Source of the DNA: Lachnospiraceae bacterium AM93-12TA
GTDB taxonomy: Bacteria; Bacillota; Clostridia; Lachnospirales; Lachnospiraceae
Assembly: GCA_027698105.1 (NCBI GenBank)
Contig: JAQERH010000015.1
Span: forward strand, 1 to 64,000
Length of the DNA: 64,000 bases
Reading direction: 5' to 3'
Shown: piece by piece, positions 1 to 8,383 of the stretch
Layout of the letters: the number at the start of each line of letters is the position of its first letter
Position numbering within the stretch: position 1 is the first letter of the stretch
Notes under the pieces: model-generated
Told to the model about the DNA's origin: nothing
The model's database searches: none
The model's input: the letters and a program-made list of their open reading frames with translations, nothing else
Position numbers and translations under genes: made by a program

Positions 1-466
1 TCTGACCGTCTCTGCTTCCCTGGCCGTCTCTTCCATAGCCGCGGTTCTGGCCATCTCTATTTCCCTGGCCGTCTCTGCTTCCCTGGCTGGACGCGCCCTG
101 GCCCTGACGTCCCGTTCTCTGTCCGCCGGTCTTGTTTCCTGTGCCCTTTGCCGTGCTGTTCTGCGGACGGTATACAGCCGTAATCCTCTTCTTCGGCGGC
201 TCGGCTGTTCCGTTTCCGTCTGCTTCTGTTCTTACTGGTTCTCTCTTAATCTCTTCCACTCTCGCTGCTTCCGCCTTTCCTGTTCTTTCCTTTTGTACCT
301 GTTCCCTCTGTGCAGGACGCTCTGCAAAACTCCGCCTTACGGCATCAATCTGCTCACTGCTGATATTAGAAGAATGGCTCTTCACATCATGTCCCTGCTT
401 TTTCAGCAAATCCAGAACCTCTTTATTTGTCTTTCCAAGTTCCCTTGACAATTCATTGACTCTCAT
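1..466 (-). CDS. infB: Translation initiation factor IF-2, N-terminal part (cut by window edge)
   Basis: IF-2 is the GTPase that places initiator tRNA on the 30S subunit. Only the N-terminal 155 codons are in view; the GTPase core lies beyond the left edge. The start MRVNELSRELGK matches the conserved IF2_N helix that opens bacterial IF-2. It is followed by a charged linker and then a low-complexity stretch of repeated GQGSRDGQ / GNRDGQ units typical of Lachnospiraceae IF-2. The ATG at 466 is preceded by GGAGG at 8 nt spacing. The first 14 nt overlap the end of the L7Ae-type gene, so the two are probably translationally coupled. The identification rests on the N-terminal motif plus operon position. 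Confidence 0.93.
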   Translation of the reverse strand, partial: MRVNELSRELGKTNKEVLDLLKKQGHDVKSHSSNISSEQIDAVRRSFAERPAQREQVQKERTGKAEAARVEEIKREPVRTEADGNGTAEPPKKRITAVYRPQNSTAKGTGNKTGGQRTGRQGQGASSQGSRDGQGNRDGQNRGYGRDGQGSRDGQ

Positions 467-788
467 TTAAACCGCCTCCATTCTGATTCAACTGTTTCAC
501 GAGTGCTTTCGCCAAACCGCTGTCCAGTACGGCAGCCGATGCGCGCATCTCTCTGCCCATGGAGTGGCCCAGTTCCTCTTTCGTACCGAAAAAATAAAGG
601 GGGACCTTATAGTAAGTACACATATTGGTAAACATTTTTTTTGTATTGACAGAGGCCTCCTCTGATACCAGAACCAGGAAGGCCCTGCCTTCCTTCACAG
701 CCTTTTCTGTCATAAATTCTCCGCTGGCCGTCTTGCCTGCCTTTGTGGCAATTCCCAAGAGGTTCAGCGCTTTTTTACTGCTGTCCAA
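453..788 (-). CDS. ylxQ: L7Ae/L30e-family RNA-binding protein YlxQ
   Basis: Small protein of about 111 aa with the L7Ae-type fold signature (KALNLLGIATKAGKTASGE near the N-terminus), a kink-turn RNA-binding family found between ylxR and infB in most Firmicutes. The likely start is a TTG at 788, because AAAGGAG sits 10 nt upstream and this start overlaps the ylxR stop by 14 nt, the spacing expected for coupled genes. A longer reading frame begins at 818 but would extend deep into ylxR. The gene ends 14 nt inside infB. Its exact RNA target is not known from sequence. Confidence 0.85.
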   Translation of the reverse strand: MDSSKKALNLLGIATKAGKTASGEFMTEKAVKEGRAFLVLVSEEASVNTKKMFTNMCTYYKVPLYFFGTKEELGHSMGREMRASAAVLDSGLAKALVKQLNQNGGGLNESQ

Positions 789-1044
789 TCTGCCCCATCT
801 CCTTTTCCAATGCCTCATACACTTCCTTTGGAATCGCCATTTTCAGGGAGCGTTCCAGGCCTTTGCTCTTTACAGCCTTCTTAAAACATTCCATTGAAGG
901 GCAGATATACGCGCCGCGGCCGTTTTTTCTGCCTGTGGCGTCAATGACAATCTCATCCTCTGTGGTTTTGAGCACCCGGATCAGCTCCTTTTTACTCTTC
1001 ATTTCACCGCAGCCGATGCACTGTCTTAAGGGGATTTTCTTCAT
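775..1044 (-). CDS. ylxR: YlxR (RnpM) nucleic-acid-binding protein
   Basis: An 89 aa protein of the DUF448/YlxR family. It carries the hallmark RQCIGCGEMKSKKELIRV near the N-terminus and GRGAYIC in the middle. The family is encoded with nusA and has been described as an RNA-binding modulator of RNase P; that role is from family knowledge, not from this sequence. I choose the ATG at 1044 (MKKIPLRQ), preceded by GAGAAG at 8 nt, over a TTG two codons earlier. Its stop overlaps the ylxQ start. Confidence 0.9.
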   Translation of the reverse strand: MKKIPLRQCIGCGEMKSKKELIRVLKTTEDEIVIDATGRKNGRGAYICPSMECFKKAVKSKGLERSLKMAIPKEVYEALEKEMGQIGQQ

Positions 1045-1111
1045 TCCCAATTCTTCTCACTTCCCAATCTGGTTGTTCTTTCCACTGGTATCTGTCTGCG
1101 CCTGAAAACTC

Positions 1112-2296
1112 TTAGTTTTCCTCTGCTGGTTCAGACTCTGCGGCAATATCATCAGAGGACGGTTCCTGATAGTCAGAAAAATCGTCAGCTTCCACGCCCT
1201 CCGGCAGTCCTTCCTCAAAGCCCTGCTCATATCCAATCTCCATCTCGTCGAAGAGACCGGACTCTCTGGCCTGGGTCTCGCTCTTGATATCGATCTTAAA
1301 GCCTGTCAGTCTGGCTGCCAGTCTGGCGTTCTGTCCTTCTTTACCAATCGCTAAGGAAAGCTGATAATCCGGCACAATCACCTGAGCCTCTCTGGCCTCC
1401 TCGTCTGCTGCAACGAAGATAACCTTGGCAGGACTTAAAGCATTCTCGATTAAAAGGGCCGGATTCTCATCCCAGTTGATAATATCAATCTTCTCGCCGT
1501 TTAACTCGCTTACCACAGAATTAACTCTGGCTCCGTTTAATCCTACGCATGCTCCCACCGGATCTACGTTTGGATCATTGGAGTATACAGCTAACTTGGT
1601 TCTGGAACCTGCCTCACGGGCAATGGCCTTGATTTCAACGATGCCGTCTTTTACCTCGGCAACCTCGGACTCAAACAGACGCTTTACCAGATCCGGATGA
1701 GTTCTGGAAACTGTGATTCTCGGTCCCTTCTTTGTATTCTTCACTTCCAGGATATAGAGCTTGATGTGCTCGGTAGGCTTGAATTCTTCTCCCTTTACCT
1801 GCTCGCTCTCCTTGAGAACTGCATCGATCTTGCCCAGATCAATATAAACGTCATGCCCCACATAGCGCTGGACAATTCCCGTCACCACGTCTTTTTCCTT
1901 GCAGTACCACTGGTCGAACAGGGCAGTGCGCTCCTCCTCACGGATCTTTTGGAGAATTACGTTTTTCGCGTTCTGTGTAGCGATACGGCCAAATTCCTTG
2001 GAATTAATATTCACACGGATGATGTCGCCGTATACGTGTCTCGGATCTAAAAGCTTCGCCTCTGCAAGGCTCACCTGTGTCAGCGGATCCTCTACCGTTT
2101 CCACAACCTCTTTCTCGGCGTAAACAGCAAAGTCGCACTTTTCTCTGTCAATGTATACCTTAATATTGTCTGCCTTTCCAAAATGGTTCTTGCAGGCAGT
2201 AAGGAGAGAATTCTCAATTGCCTCAAAAAGCACTTCCTTGCTGATATTATTTTCTTTTTCGAGCACGTTTAACGCTTCGAACAACTCTTTACTCAT
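1112..2296 (-). CDS. nusA: Transcription termination/antitermination factor NusA
   Basis: At 394 aa this is a typical Firmicutes NusA. It has an N-terminal RNA-polymerase-binding domain (about 1-130), an S1 domain (about 135-205, with [19 protein letters not shown]) and two KH domains (KH2 contains [16 protein letters not shown]). A short acidic tail ends in EPAEEN. It modulates pausing, termination and antitermination of RNA polymerase. A strong AGGAGG lies upstream of the ATG, somewhat distant at about 13 nt. It is the second gene of the rimP-nusA-ylxR-ylxQ-infB operon, 24 nt after rimP and 67 nt before ylxR. Confidence 0.97.
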   Translation of the reverse strand: MSKELFEALNVLEKENNISKEVLFEAIENSLLTACKNHFGKADNIKVYIDREKCDFAVYAEKEVVETVEDPLTQVSLAEAKLLDPRHVYGDIIRVNINSKEFGRIATQNAKNVILQKIREEERTALFDQWYCKEKDVVTGIVQRYVGHDVYIDLGKIDAVLKESEQVKGEEFKPTEHIKLYILEVKNTKKGPRITVSRTHPDLVKRLFESEVAEVKDGIVEIKAIAREAGSRTKLAVYSNDPNVDPVGACVGLNGARVNSVVSELNGEKIDIINWDENPALLIENALSPAKVIFVAADEEAREAQVIVPDYQLSLAIGKEGQNARLAARLTGFKIDIKSETQARESGLFDEMEIGYEQGFEEGLPEGVEADDFSDYQEPSSDDIAAESEPAEEN

Positions 2297-2320
2297 TTTC
2301 TTTTTTTATCCTCCTGTCGT

Positions 2321-2788
2321 TTAAAAATCAAAGGCCAGACGTATTAACGCAATATCTGACTTGGCAAGCGCCAGGTCACTTCCATCTTCCATGGAAAGCG
2401 TCACTGTATCTGTATCGTATGCTTTCAGGGTTCCTGTAAATTCTTTTTGTTTGTTGATTGGGCGGTAAAGTCTTACTTCTACATCCTTTCCCAGGCTGCG
2501 GGCAAAGTCCTTTTCCTTCTTTAATGGACGCCCAAGTCCCGGTGAGCTGACCTCCAGAATGTAGCTGTCTTCGATGAAGTCCTCCTTGTCCAGCCAGTCT
2601 CCCAGCTCGCGGCTTACCACCTCGCAGTCATCTACCGTAATTCCGCCTTCCTTGTCAATATAGGCTCTCAGATACCAGATTCCGGCTTCACGGACATACT
2701 CTACGTCCACCAGCTCAAACCGGTTCTTTTCCAGCAGCGGAAGCAGCCATGTTTCTACCTTTGACTCGTATTCTTCTCTTCTCGCCAT
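2321..2788 (-). CDS. rimP: Ribosome maturation factor RimP
   Basis: RimP helps assemble the 30S subunit. The protein is about 155 aa from the ATG at 2788 (MARREEYESKVETW), which has AAGGCGG 7 nt upstream. The frame is open further upstream to 2839, but that extension has no family similarity. Family features include VEYVREAGIWYLRAYIDKE, the DDCEVVSRELGDWLD segment and the EVSSPGLGRPL motif. It is the first gene of the nusA-infB operon. A leader of about 140 nt separates it from the hairpin that ends the upstream MATE transcript. Confidence 0.95.
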   Translation of the reverse strand: MARREEYESKVETWLLPLLEKNRFELVDVEYVREAGIWYLRAYIDKEGGITVDDCEVVSRELGDWLDKEDFIEDSYILEVSSPGLGRPLKKEKDFARSLGKDVEVRLYRPINKQKEFTGTLKAYDTDTVTLSMEDGSDLALAKSDIALIRLAFDF

Positions 2789-2930
2789 CGTAACACCGCC
2801 TTTCTGCATATCCATCGACTGATCTGTGCTCTGCGCCACTGCGCTGCTGCCTTAGCAGCCTATTTCCTCTGTGCGAAGTGCGCATCCCTGCAGAGCATTT
2901 CATCTTATAGGAACAAGTTCCAATACGATG

Positions 2931-2958
2931 AAAGAGTGGACCTGTTGGTCCACTCTTT
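2931..2958 (-). terminator. Hairpin terminator after the MATE gene
   Basis: A perfect 12-bp inverted repeat (AAAGAGTGGACC / GGTCCACTCTTT) with a 4-nt loop lies about 75 nt past the MATE stop codon and upstream of rimP. On the minus strand it is followed by only a short T run, on the plus strand by five T. It most simply separates the MATE transcript from the rimP operon. Confidence 0.75.
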
Positions 2959-3033
2959 TTCAGTCAGTCTATTATGTTATCGTACATCAGTATAACACCT
3001 TTTATCGCGGAGCGCAAGGGGCTAATCTTGTTT

Positions 3034-4380
3034 TTACTGCTCCTCCAGCCATTTTCCCTTCCAGGTATAGAGAATCATGAGGATCATTCCCACTGCCCAG
3101 GAGACAGGATACAGCATATAAACTCCGTCCAGGGTCCCAAACGCCGGAAGAATCGCCTTAATCCAGAAAATGCGGAACAGGCACATGGCAAACAGGAGGA
3201 TCAGCATAGGAGGAATACTTTTTCCGGCTCCCCGGATAGTTCCAGCCAGGCTGTGCATCACGCTTAAAAGGAAATAGAATGGGCAGAAATATTTCATGGC
3301 CAGCTTTCCATGCTCAATCACCTCTCTGCTGTCTGTAAAAAGTCTCATCAGAGGATCGCCAAAGGTCAGCAGCAGGGTTCCTGTCACAACCGTATAGACG
3401 CATCCCATGGCAACCGTTACCCACATTCCTTTTTTGACTCGCTCTATTTTTCCTGCCCCGTAGTTCTGCCCGGTGAAAGTAGTAACTGCCATGCTGAAGC
3501 TGAGTACAGGCAGAATATTAAAGCCGTCTATTTTCATATAAGCCCCGAATCCGGCCATGGCCGCCGCTCCAAAGCTGTTTACACTGGACTGGACCAGCAC
3601 ATTGGAAAAGGAAATAACCATGTTCTGAATGCCGGTGGGCAGGCCGATTTTGGCAATGCGCACTGCCATTCGTTTGTCGATTCCTATCTTTTTCAAACTG
3701 ATTCTGTAATCTGCACCCACATGAGTCAAATACCACATGGAAAGAATACAGGAAACCAGCTGGCTGGCGTCTGTGGCAATGGCAGCGCCTGCTACCCCCA
3801 TCTTAAACACACCGATCAGAAGAAGATCCAGACCAATATTGGTGACGGAAGCATAGGCCAGGTAAATCAGAGATCTCTTGGAATTGCCGGCTGCATTTAA
3901 AATACCAGCCGCCATATTATAAAGTACGTTAAAAATCAGGCCTCCAAAATAAATCTGAAGATAGATAACCGAATCCTCCAGAACCTCCTCCGGCGTATTC
4001 ATCCATACCAGAAGCGGGCGGCTGCAGATGATTCCTCCTGCTGTCAGAATAATTCCCAGAATTGCCGCCAGGGCGAAGGCTGTATGAATGGAACCCTGAA
4101 CGTCCCTTCTGTTCTTTGCCCCCAGATACTGGGCGGCCACCACGCCTGCCCCCACAGAAACTCCCTGGCTGAACGCAATCAAAAGGCCAATCAGGGCCGT
4201 ACTGGAACCTACTGCCGCCAGAGCGTTGCTTCCCACAAAGTTTCCTACAATAATCGAATCTGCCGTGCTGTACAGCTGCTGAAGTAAATTTCCAAGAATC
4301 AGGGGGATCGAAAAAAAGATGATTTTCTTTCCTATGCTCCCCTCTGTCATAAGTGTTGACGATTGTTGTTCTGACTGCAT
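3034..4380 (-). CDS. MATE-family multidrug/Na+ efflux transporter
   Basis: A 448 aa integral membrane protein of the MATE (NorM/DinF) superfamily, which exports cationic drugs or metabolites in exchange for Na+ or H+. The N-terminus shows the family pattern IPLILGNLLQQLYSTADSIIVGNFVG. The two homologous halves of about six membrane segments are visible, and the length is normal. The ATG at 4380 has AGAGG about 7 nt upstream. The gene is not coupled to the opp genes: it has its own promoter-like sequence (4458-4485) and a strong hairpin in the leader. The substrate cannot be predicted. Confidence 0.92.
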   Translation of the reverse strand: MQSEQQSSTLMTEGSIGKKIIFFSIPLILGNLLQQLYSTADSIIVGNFVGSNALAAVGSSTALIGLLIAFSQGVSVGAGVVAAQYLGAKNRRDVQGSIHTAFALAAILGIILTAGGIICSRPLLVWMNTPEEVLEDSVIYLQIYFGGLIFNVLYNMAAGILNAAGNSKRSLIYLAYASVTNIGLDLLLIGVFKMGVAGAAIATDASQLVSCILSMWYLTHVGADYRISLKKIGIDKRMAVRIAKIGLPTGIQNMVISFSNVLVQSSVNSFGAAAMAGFGAYMKIDGFNILPVLSFSMAVTTFTGQNYGAGKIERVKKGMWVTVAMGCVYTVVTGTLLLTFGDPLMRLFTDSREVIEHGKLAMKYFCPFYFLLSVMHSLAGTIRGAGKSIPPMLILLFAMCLFRIFWIKAILPAFGTLDGVYMLYPVSWAVGMILMILYTWKGKWLEEQ

Positions 4381-4414
4381 GATTCTGCCTCTTTTCTATC
4401 AAAAACTCCACGGA

Positions 4415-4438
4415 AAAAGGCGCTGTAACGCGCCTTTT
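4415..4438 (-). terminator. Intrinsic terminator-like hairpin between opp operon and MATE gene
   Basis: A perfect 9-bp stem (AAAAGGCGC / GCGCCTTTT) with loop TGTAAC is followed on the minus strand by a T run. It can terminate the upstream opp transcript. It also falls about 13 nt after the predicted MATE transcription start and before the MATE start codon, so it would sit in the MATE leader as well. Confidence 0.85.
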
Positions 4439-4457
4439 CAAATACTCCGCCAGACCT

Positions 4458-4485
4458 ATTATATCGCCTTTTTCCCAAATGGCAA
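4458..4485 (-). promoter_or_regulatory. Predicted sigma-A promoter of the MATE gene
   Basis: On the minus strand TTGCCA (4485-4480) and TATAAT (4463-4458) are separated by 16 nt. The predicted start point is near 4451, upstream of the 4415-4438 hairpin. Confidence 0.65.
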
Positions 4486-4509
4486 GTCTAACGTCCTATA
4501 CTTTTTTCT

Positions 4510-5493
4510 TTATTTCACTGCATGGAAGCAGGCGGCAGTATGCCCTGCTCCGCATGGGAGAAGAAGCGGCTCCTGCTCGGTGCAGCGTTTCTCTCTGTAA
4601 GGGCACCTGGGTGCGAAGCGGCAGCCATGTTTTGGAATACTCTCATCCTGTGGCTTACTCTCTGTATGCCGCCTTGGTTCATCTGGATGCGAAACAGGTA
4701 CAGAGGATAAAAGAAGCTGTGTGTAGGGATGAACTGGGGAAGAAAACAGATCCGCCGTTTTCCCCTGTTCTACAATCTTTCCCCTGTACATCACTGCCAG
4801 CTCATCGCAGAAATACTCTACTACCCCCAGATTATGGGAAATAAACAGATAAGTCAGACCATACTGTTCCTTTAAATCCAGCATCAGATTTAAAATCTGG
4901 GACTGGATGGACATGTCAAGGGCAGCTGTAGGCTCATCACAGACAATAAAGCTGGGTTCTACCGCCAATGCCCGGGCAATTCCGATTCTCTGCTTCTGCC
5001 CGCCGGAAAATTCATGGGGATACCGCATCATCTGCCGTTTATCCAGACCGCATTTTTCCATTATCTCAATACATCGTTCCCTCACCTGGCTTCCGGAACA
5101 AAGTCTGTGCTTTATAATGCCTGCACTGATAATCTGCTCCACATTTTTTTTAGGATTCAGGCTGGAGGAAGGATCCTGAAAAATGATCTGCATTTTCTGC
5201 CTGAGGGCTGTCATGGAACCGGAGTCCAGATATTCCCCCTTGTCTGCGTCAAAAATCTGCCTGCCCTCAAAAGTCACCCTGCCTCCTGACGGCTTTATCA
5301 GGTTCAGCATGGTCTTTCCTGCTGTGGATTTTCCAGAACCTGACTCACCTGCCAGCCCCATAATGCTTCCCTTCCTGATTTCCAGGGAAACATCATCCAG
5401 TGCAGCATTTATTCTTTTCTTTCTGGAAAACAGCCCCTGCCTCTCTTCATAATACTTTTTCAGATGTTCTGCTTTCAGTATAATCTCACTCAC
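4510..5493 (-). CDS. Oligopeptide-type ABC transporter ATPase (OppF/DppF-like)
   Basis: A 327 aa ATPase of the oligopeptide/nickel ABC subfamily. It has Walker A GESGSGKST, signature FSGGQKQRIGIARAL, Walker B FIVCDEPTAALD and H-loop SHNLGVV. The C-terminal oligo_HPY extension carries the cysteine cluster CRFAPRCPYREKRC. I choose the GTG at 5493, which has AGGAGG 6 nt upstream and overlaps the OppD stop by 8 nt; the open frame further upstream looks non-coding. It is the last gene of the DUF169-oppA-B-C-D-F transcript and ends about 70 nt before a terminator. Confidence 0.93.
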   Translation of the reverse strand: MSEIILKAEHLKKYYEERQGLFSRKKRINAALDDVSLEIRKGSIMGLAGESGSGKSTAGKTMLNLIKPSGGRVTFEGRQIFDADKGEYLDSGSMTALRQKMQIIFQDPSSSLNPKKNVEQIISAGIIKHRLCSGSQVRERCIEIMEKCGLDKRQMMRYPHEFSGGQKQRIGIARALAVEPSFIVCDEPTAALDMSIQSQILNLMLDLKEQYGLTYLFISHNLGVVEYFCDELAVMYRGKIVEQGKTADLFSSPVHPYTQLLLSSVPVSHPDEPRRHTESKPQDESIPKHGCRFAPRCPYREKRCTEQEPLLLPCGAGHTAACFHAVK

Positions 5494-6463
5494 TGCTGCC
5501 CTCCTTGCAAAGCTTCCAGCATGCTGCCCTGTGCTCTCCTCCAAATGACAGTGACGGCGGAATCTTCTCTCTGCACGTCTCCAACGCATAGGGGCACCTG
5601 TCACTGTAGGGACATCCCTGAAACACACCGTAATTCTGCTTCACTGTTCCTGGAATCGCCGAATATCTCCCATTAAAATTAGAGGGACGGGACGATAAAA
5701 GCCCCTGGGAGTAGGGATGAAGTGGCTCATCGAACAGGCTGGCGGTCCTGCACTCCTCCACCCCCATGCCGCGATACATCACAAGCACCCGGTCTGCAAT
5801 CTCTGCCACCACCCCCAGATCGTGGGTGATTAAAATTACTGCGCTCCCCATTTCCCCTGCAATCTTTTTCAGGACGGAAAGAAGCTCGGCCTGGGTTGTC
5901 ACGTCCAGCGCTGTCGTAGGCTCATCTGCAATAATAATATCCGGCTTTCCAATCACCGCCATGGCGATTACCACTCTCTGGCGAAGGCCTCCGCTCAGCT
6001 CAAAGGGATATTTCTTCATCAGAATCTCCGGTTCCGGAAGCTGTACCTGGCGAAGCGTTTCAAGGATTCTCTCTCTGCGCTTTTCGCGTTCTCCTGGCGA
6101 ATGAAGCTTCAGCACCTCTGACAGCTGCTCCTCCACAGTCATAGCCGGATTCAGCGCTGTCATAGGCTCCTGAAATACCATGGTAATTCTGCTTCCGCGG
6201 ATCCGGCACATTTCTTTTTCCTTCAGTTTCAAAAGATCCATTCCCTGAAATAAGATTTCTCCGGAAATGCTTCCTCTTTTTCCTACCTGGGCCAGCTGGA
6301 TGACGGATCTGGCTGTCACGCTTTTTCCGCTTCCTGACTCGCCTATAATTCCCAGTATTTCTCCCCGCCTCAGCCCGAAATTCACATCGTAAACGGCTGT
6401 CAGGGGGCCTGATATATCATCAAACACTACGTTCAGATGGTTTACCTTCAGTATCTCCTCCAT
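5486..6463 (-). CDS. Oligopeptide-type ABC transporter ATPase (OppD/DppD-like)
   Basis: A 325 aa partner ATPase of the importer, with Walker A GESGSGKSV, signature LSGGLRQRVVIAMAV, Walker B IIIADEPTTALD and a C-terminal cysteine-rich oligo_HPY tail (CPYSDRCPYALETC). The ATG at 6463 (MEEILKVNHL) lies 14 nt past the OppC stop and follows AAGGGG. Together with the OppF-like subunit it would form the asymmetric ATPase dimer. Overlap with the next gene suggests fixed stoichiometry. Confidence 0.93.
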   Translation of the reverse strand: MEEILKVNHLNVVFDDISGPLTAVYDVNFGLRRGEILGIIGESGSGKSVTARSVIQLAQVGKRGSISGEILFQGMDLLKLKEKEMCRIRGSRITMVFQEPMTALNPAMTVEEQLSEVLKLHSPGEREKRRERILETLRQVQLPEPEILMKKYPFELSGGLRQRVVIAMAVIGKPDIIIADEPTTALDVTTQAELLSVLKKIAGEMGSAVILITHDLGVVAEIADRVLVMYRGMGVEECRTASLFDEPLHPYSQGLLSSRPSNFNGRYSAIPGTVKQNYGVFQGCPYSDRCPYALETCREKIPPSLSFGGEHRAACWKLCKEGSSE

Positions 6464-6476
6464 GGTCTCTTCCCCT

Positions 6477-7349
6477 TTACTGCTGATTTCTGGTGTCCAG
6501 GGCATCTCTCAGTCCATCGCCGAGAAAGTTAATAGCCAGTACCATCAAAACTACTGCTGCTCCTGCCGGAATCCACATCCACCACTGATTTTTCAGTACT
6601 GCCATATTCTGAGCTGCCACCAGCATATTGCCCCAGCTGGGAGCCGGAGGACGCACTCCAAGTCCCAGAAAGCTCAGTGTGGATTCCATTAAAATCCCAT
6701 TGGCCACTGCCAGAGTAGACGCTACTAAAATAGAAGAAAATACATTGGGGAGTACCTCCTTCACAATAATCTGCACAGGAGAAAGTCCAAGAGCCTTTGC
6801 CGCCATAATATACTCATTGTCACGGATGGTAAGCACCTCCGTCCTGACAATTCTGGCAATTCCCGGCCACATCAGCATTCCTATAATCAGAATCAGATTC
6901 CAGATACTTCCGCCAATCACAGCGGCCAGAGCCACTGCTATGACAAAAAACGGAAAGCACATAATAATATCTACCATCCGCATAATCACCTTGTCTGTCA
7001 CCCCGCCAAAATAGCCGGCCGCCGCTCCCAGGGTAACGCCAATTGCCATCTGAAGAAGCATGGAAGCCACGCCTACCGCAATGGAAACCCTTCCTCCATA
7101 GAGCAGCCTGGCAAAAATATCACGTCCCAGATCGTCTGTCCCCAGAAGATGAGCAGCAGACGGCCCTGACCGGAGATTTCTTAAATCCGTCTGGCTTACT
7201 GTGTAATCTGTAAAAAGAGGGGCAAACAGAGACAAAAATACAAAAGATACTACAATAATCAGTCCGGCTGTTGCCAGCCTGTTCCTGAAAAAACGCCGGC
7301 GGGCAATCTGTCCCGCCGTCAAAATCTTTTCTTCTTCCCTTTTTTTCAT
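6477..7349 (-). CDS. Oligopeptide-type ABC transporter permease (OppC/DppC-like)
   Basis: A 290 aa permease with an N-terminal OppC_N segment (RRRFFRNRLATAGLIIV) and HLLGTDDLGRDIFARLLYGGR, the standard OppC signature before the BPD_transp_1 domain. The EAA loop reads EYIMAAKALGLSPVQIIVKEVLPN, and about six membrane segments are visible. The ATG at 7349 has AGGAAAAG upstream. It pairs with the OppB-like permease encoded 44 nt upstream. Confidence 0.93.
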   Translation of the reverse strand: MKKREEEKILTAGQIARRRFFRNRLATAGLIIVVSFVFLSLFAPLFTDYTVSQTDLRNLRSGPSAAHLLGTDDLGRDIFARLLYGGRVSIAVGVASMLLQMAIGVTLGAAAGYFGGVTDKVIMRMVDIIMCFPFFVIAVALAAVIGGSIWNLILIIGMLMWPGIARIVRTEVLTIRDNEYIMAAKALGLSPVQIIVKEVLPNVFSSILVASTLAVANGILMESTLSFLGLGVRPPAPSWGNMLVAAQNMAVLKNQWWMWIPAGAAVVLMVLAINFLGDGLRDALDTRNQQ

Positions 7350-7393
7350 GTCTTTTCCTGTCTGTGTTTCTCATCGTTTCTGCTGCCTGCGTA

Positions 7394-8365
7394 TTACACG
7401 CCGACAGAATTTCTCACTCTTGGATCCAGTATCATACAGAGTACGTCTGCCAGCAGATTGCACCCGATTACAATCACTGCCAGCAGAAGGGCAATTCCCA
7501 TAATCAGCGGATAATCCCTGACTAAAATTGCCTGATAATTCAGCTGACCAATTCCAGGCCACACAAAAATCGTCTCCACAATCAGCGCTCCGCTTAGCAG
7601 GTCTGGAAGGCGGTTGCAGAGCACCGTGATAATAGACACTCTGGCATTTCTCATTCCATGTCTTAAAATCGCCTGCTTTTTCGTGAGCCCCTTGGCCTGA
7701 GCTGTTTTCATGTAATCCTCCGATACAGTGGACAGAATAGAGGATCGGGTATACCGAAGCAAGGTGGCTGTCTGGGTAAGAGCCGAGGCAGTCACCGGAA
7801 GAATCATGTGACGCCCGATATCCAGCGCCCTGTCTATGCCCTGGTAGTTTTTCCCCATGGTTTCAATCCCTGAAAAGGGAAGGACTGCCAAATCGTATCC
7901 AAATACCTTGATCAGCAGAAGGCCGAAGAAAAATACAGGAATGGAAACGCCGATAAACGATAAGACAGTCAGCGCCCGATCCCACAGGGAATTGGGATAC
8001 ATGGCTGAAAATACTCCGATTCCAATGGAAATCACTGTACTTAACACAAAGGAGGACATGGCTAAAAGCAGAGTATTTCCAAACCTGTCTGCTATCAATA
8101 CAGCCACAGGAGCCCTGTGCTGGATAGAGTATCCCAGATCGAACTGGAGCGTCCTTAAAAGCCACTTCCCGTACTGGACGGGAAGCGGGTCATAGTAGCC
8201 GATTTCCTGAAGTTTTGTCTCCAGAAAAGTCGGATCTGTATCATGCTGAATCATATTTAAAAACGGGTTTCCCGGCTGAAGGCGGATGATACAGAAAATC
8301 ACCGCCGTAACGCCCAGAAGCATAATCAGGGCAGCTGCCAGCCTTCTTGAGATAAACCGTGCCAT
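7394..8365 (-). CDS. Oligopeptide-type ABC transporter permease (OppB/DppB-like)
   Basis: A 323 aa permease. The opening MARFISRRLAAALIMLLGV and the segments FDLGYSIQHRAPV and LLRYTRSSILSTVSEDYMKTA are typical of OppB/DppB. It has about six membrane helices. It starts 18 nt downstream of the binding-protein stop and has AGGAGG about 12 nt before the ATG. It would form the translocation pore with the OppC-like protein. Confidence 0.93.
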   Translation of the reverse strand: MARFISRRLAAALIMLLGVTAVIFCIIRLQPGNPFLNMIQHDTDPTFLETKLQEIGYYDPLPVQYGKWLLRTLQFDLGYSIQHRAPVAVLIADRFGNTLLLAMSSFVLSTVISIGIGVFSAMYPNSLWDRALTVLSFIGVSIPVFFFGLLLIKVFGYDLAVLPFSGIETMGKNYQGIDRALDIGRHMILPVTASALTQTATLLRYTRSSILSTVSEDYMKTAQAKGLTKKQAILRHGMRNARVSIITVLCNRLPDLLSGALIVETIFVWPGIGQLNYQAILVRDYPLIMGIALLLAVIVIGCNLLADVLCMILDPRVRNSVGV

Positions 8366-8383
8366 TTCGGTAATTCTACCTCC

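Noticed and set aside
1..130. Short tandem repeats at the left edge as a possible CRISPR or satellite
   Set aside because: They are the coding repeats (GQGSRDGQ type) of the IF-2 N-terminal linker. No CRISPR array was seen anywhere in the window.
2910..2922. GGAACTTGTTCC palindrome upstream of rimP as a LexA box
   Set aside because: The half-site spacing is 2 nt rather than the 4 nt of the Firmicutes SOS box, and the operon is not SOS-related.
3310..3900. 196-codon open frame on the plus strand inside the MATE gene
   Set aside because: Antisense shadow of a well-supported membrane-protein gene, without an RBS or family match.
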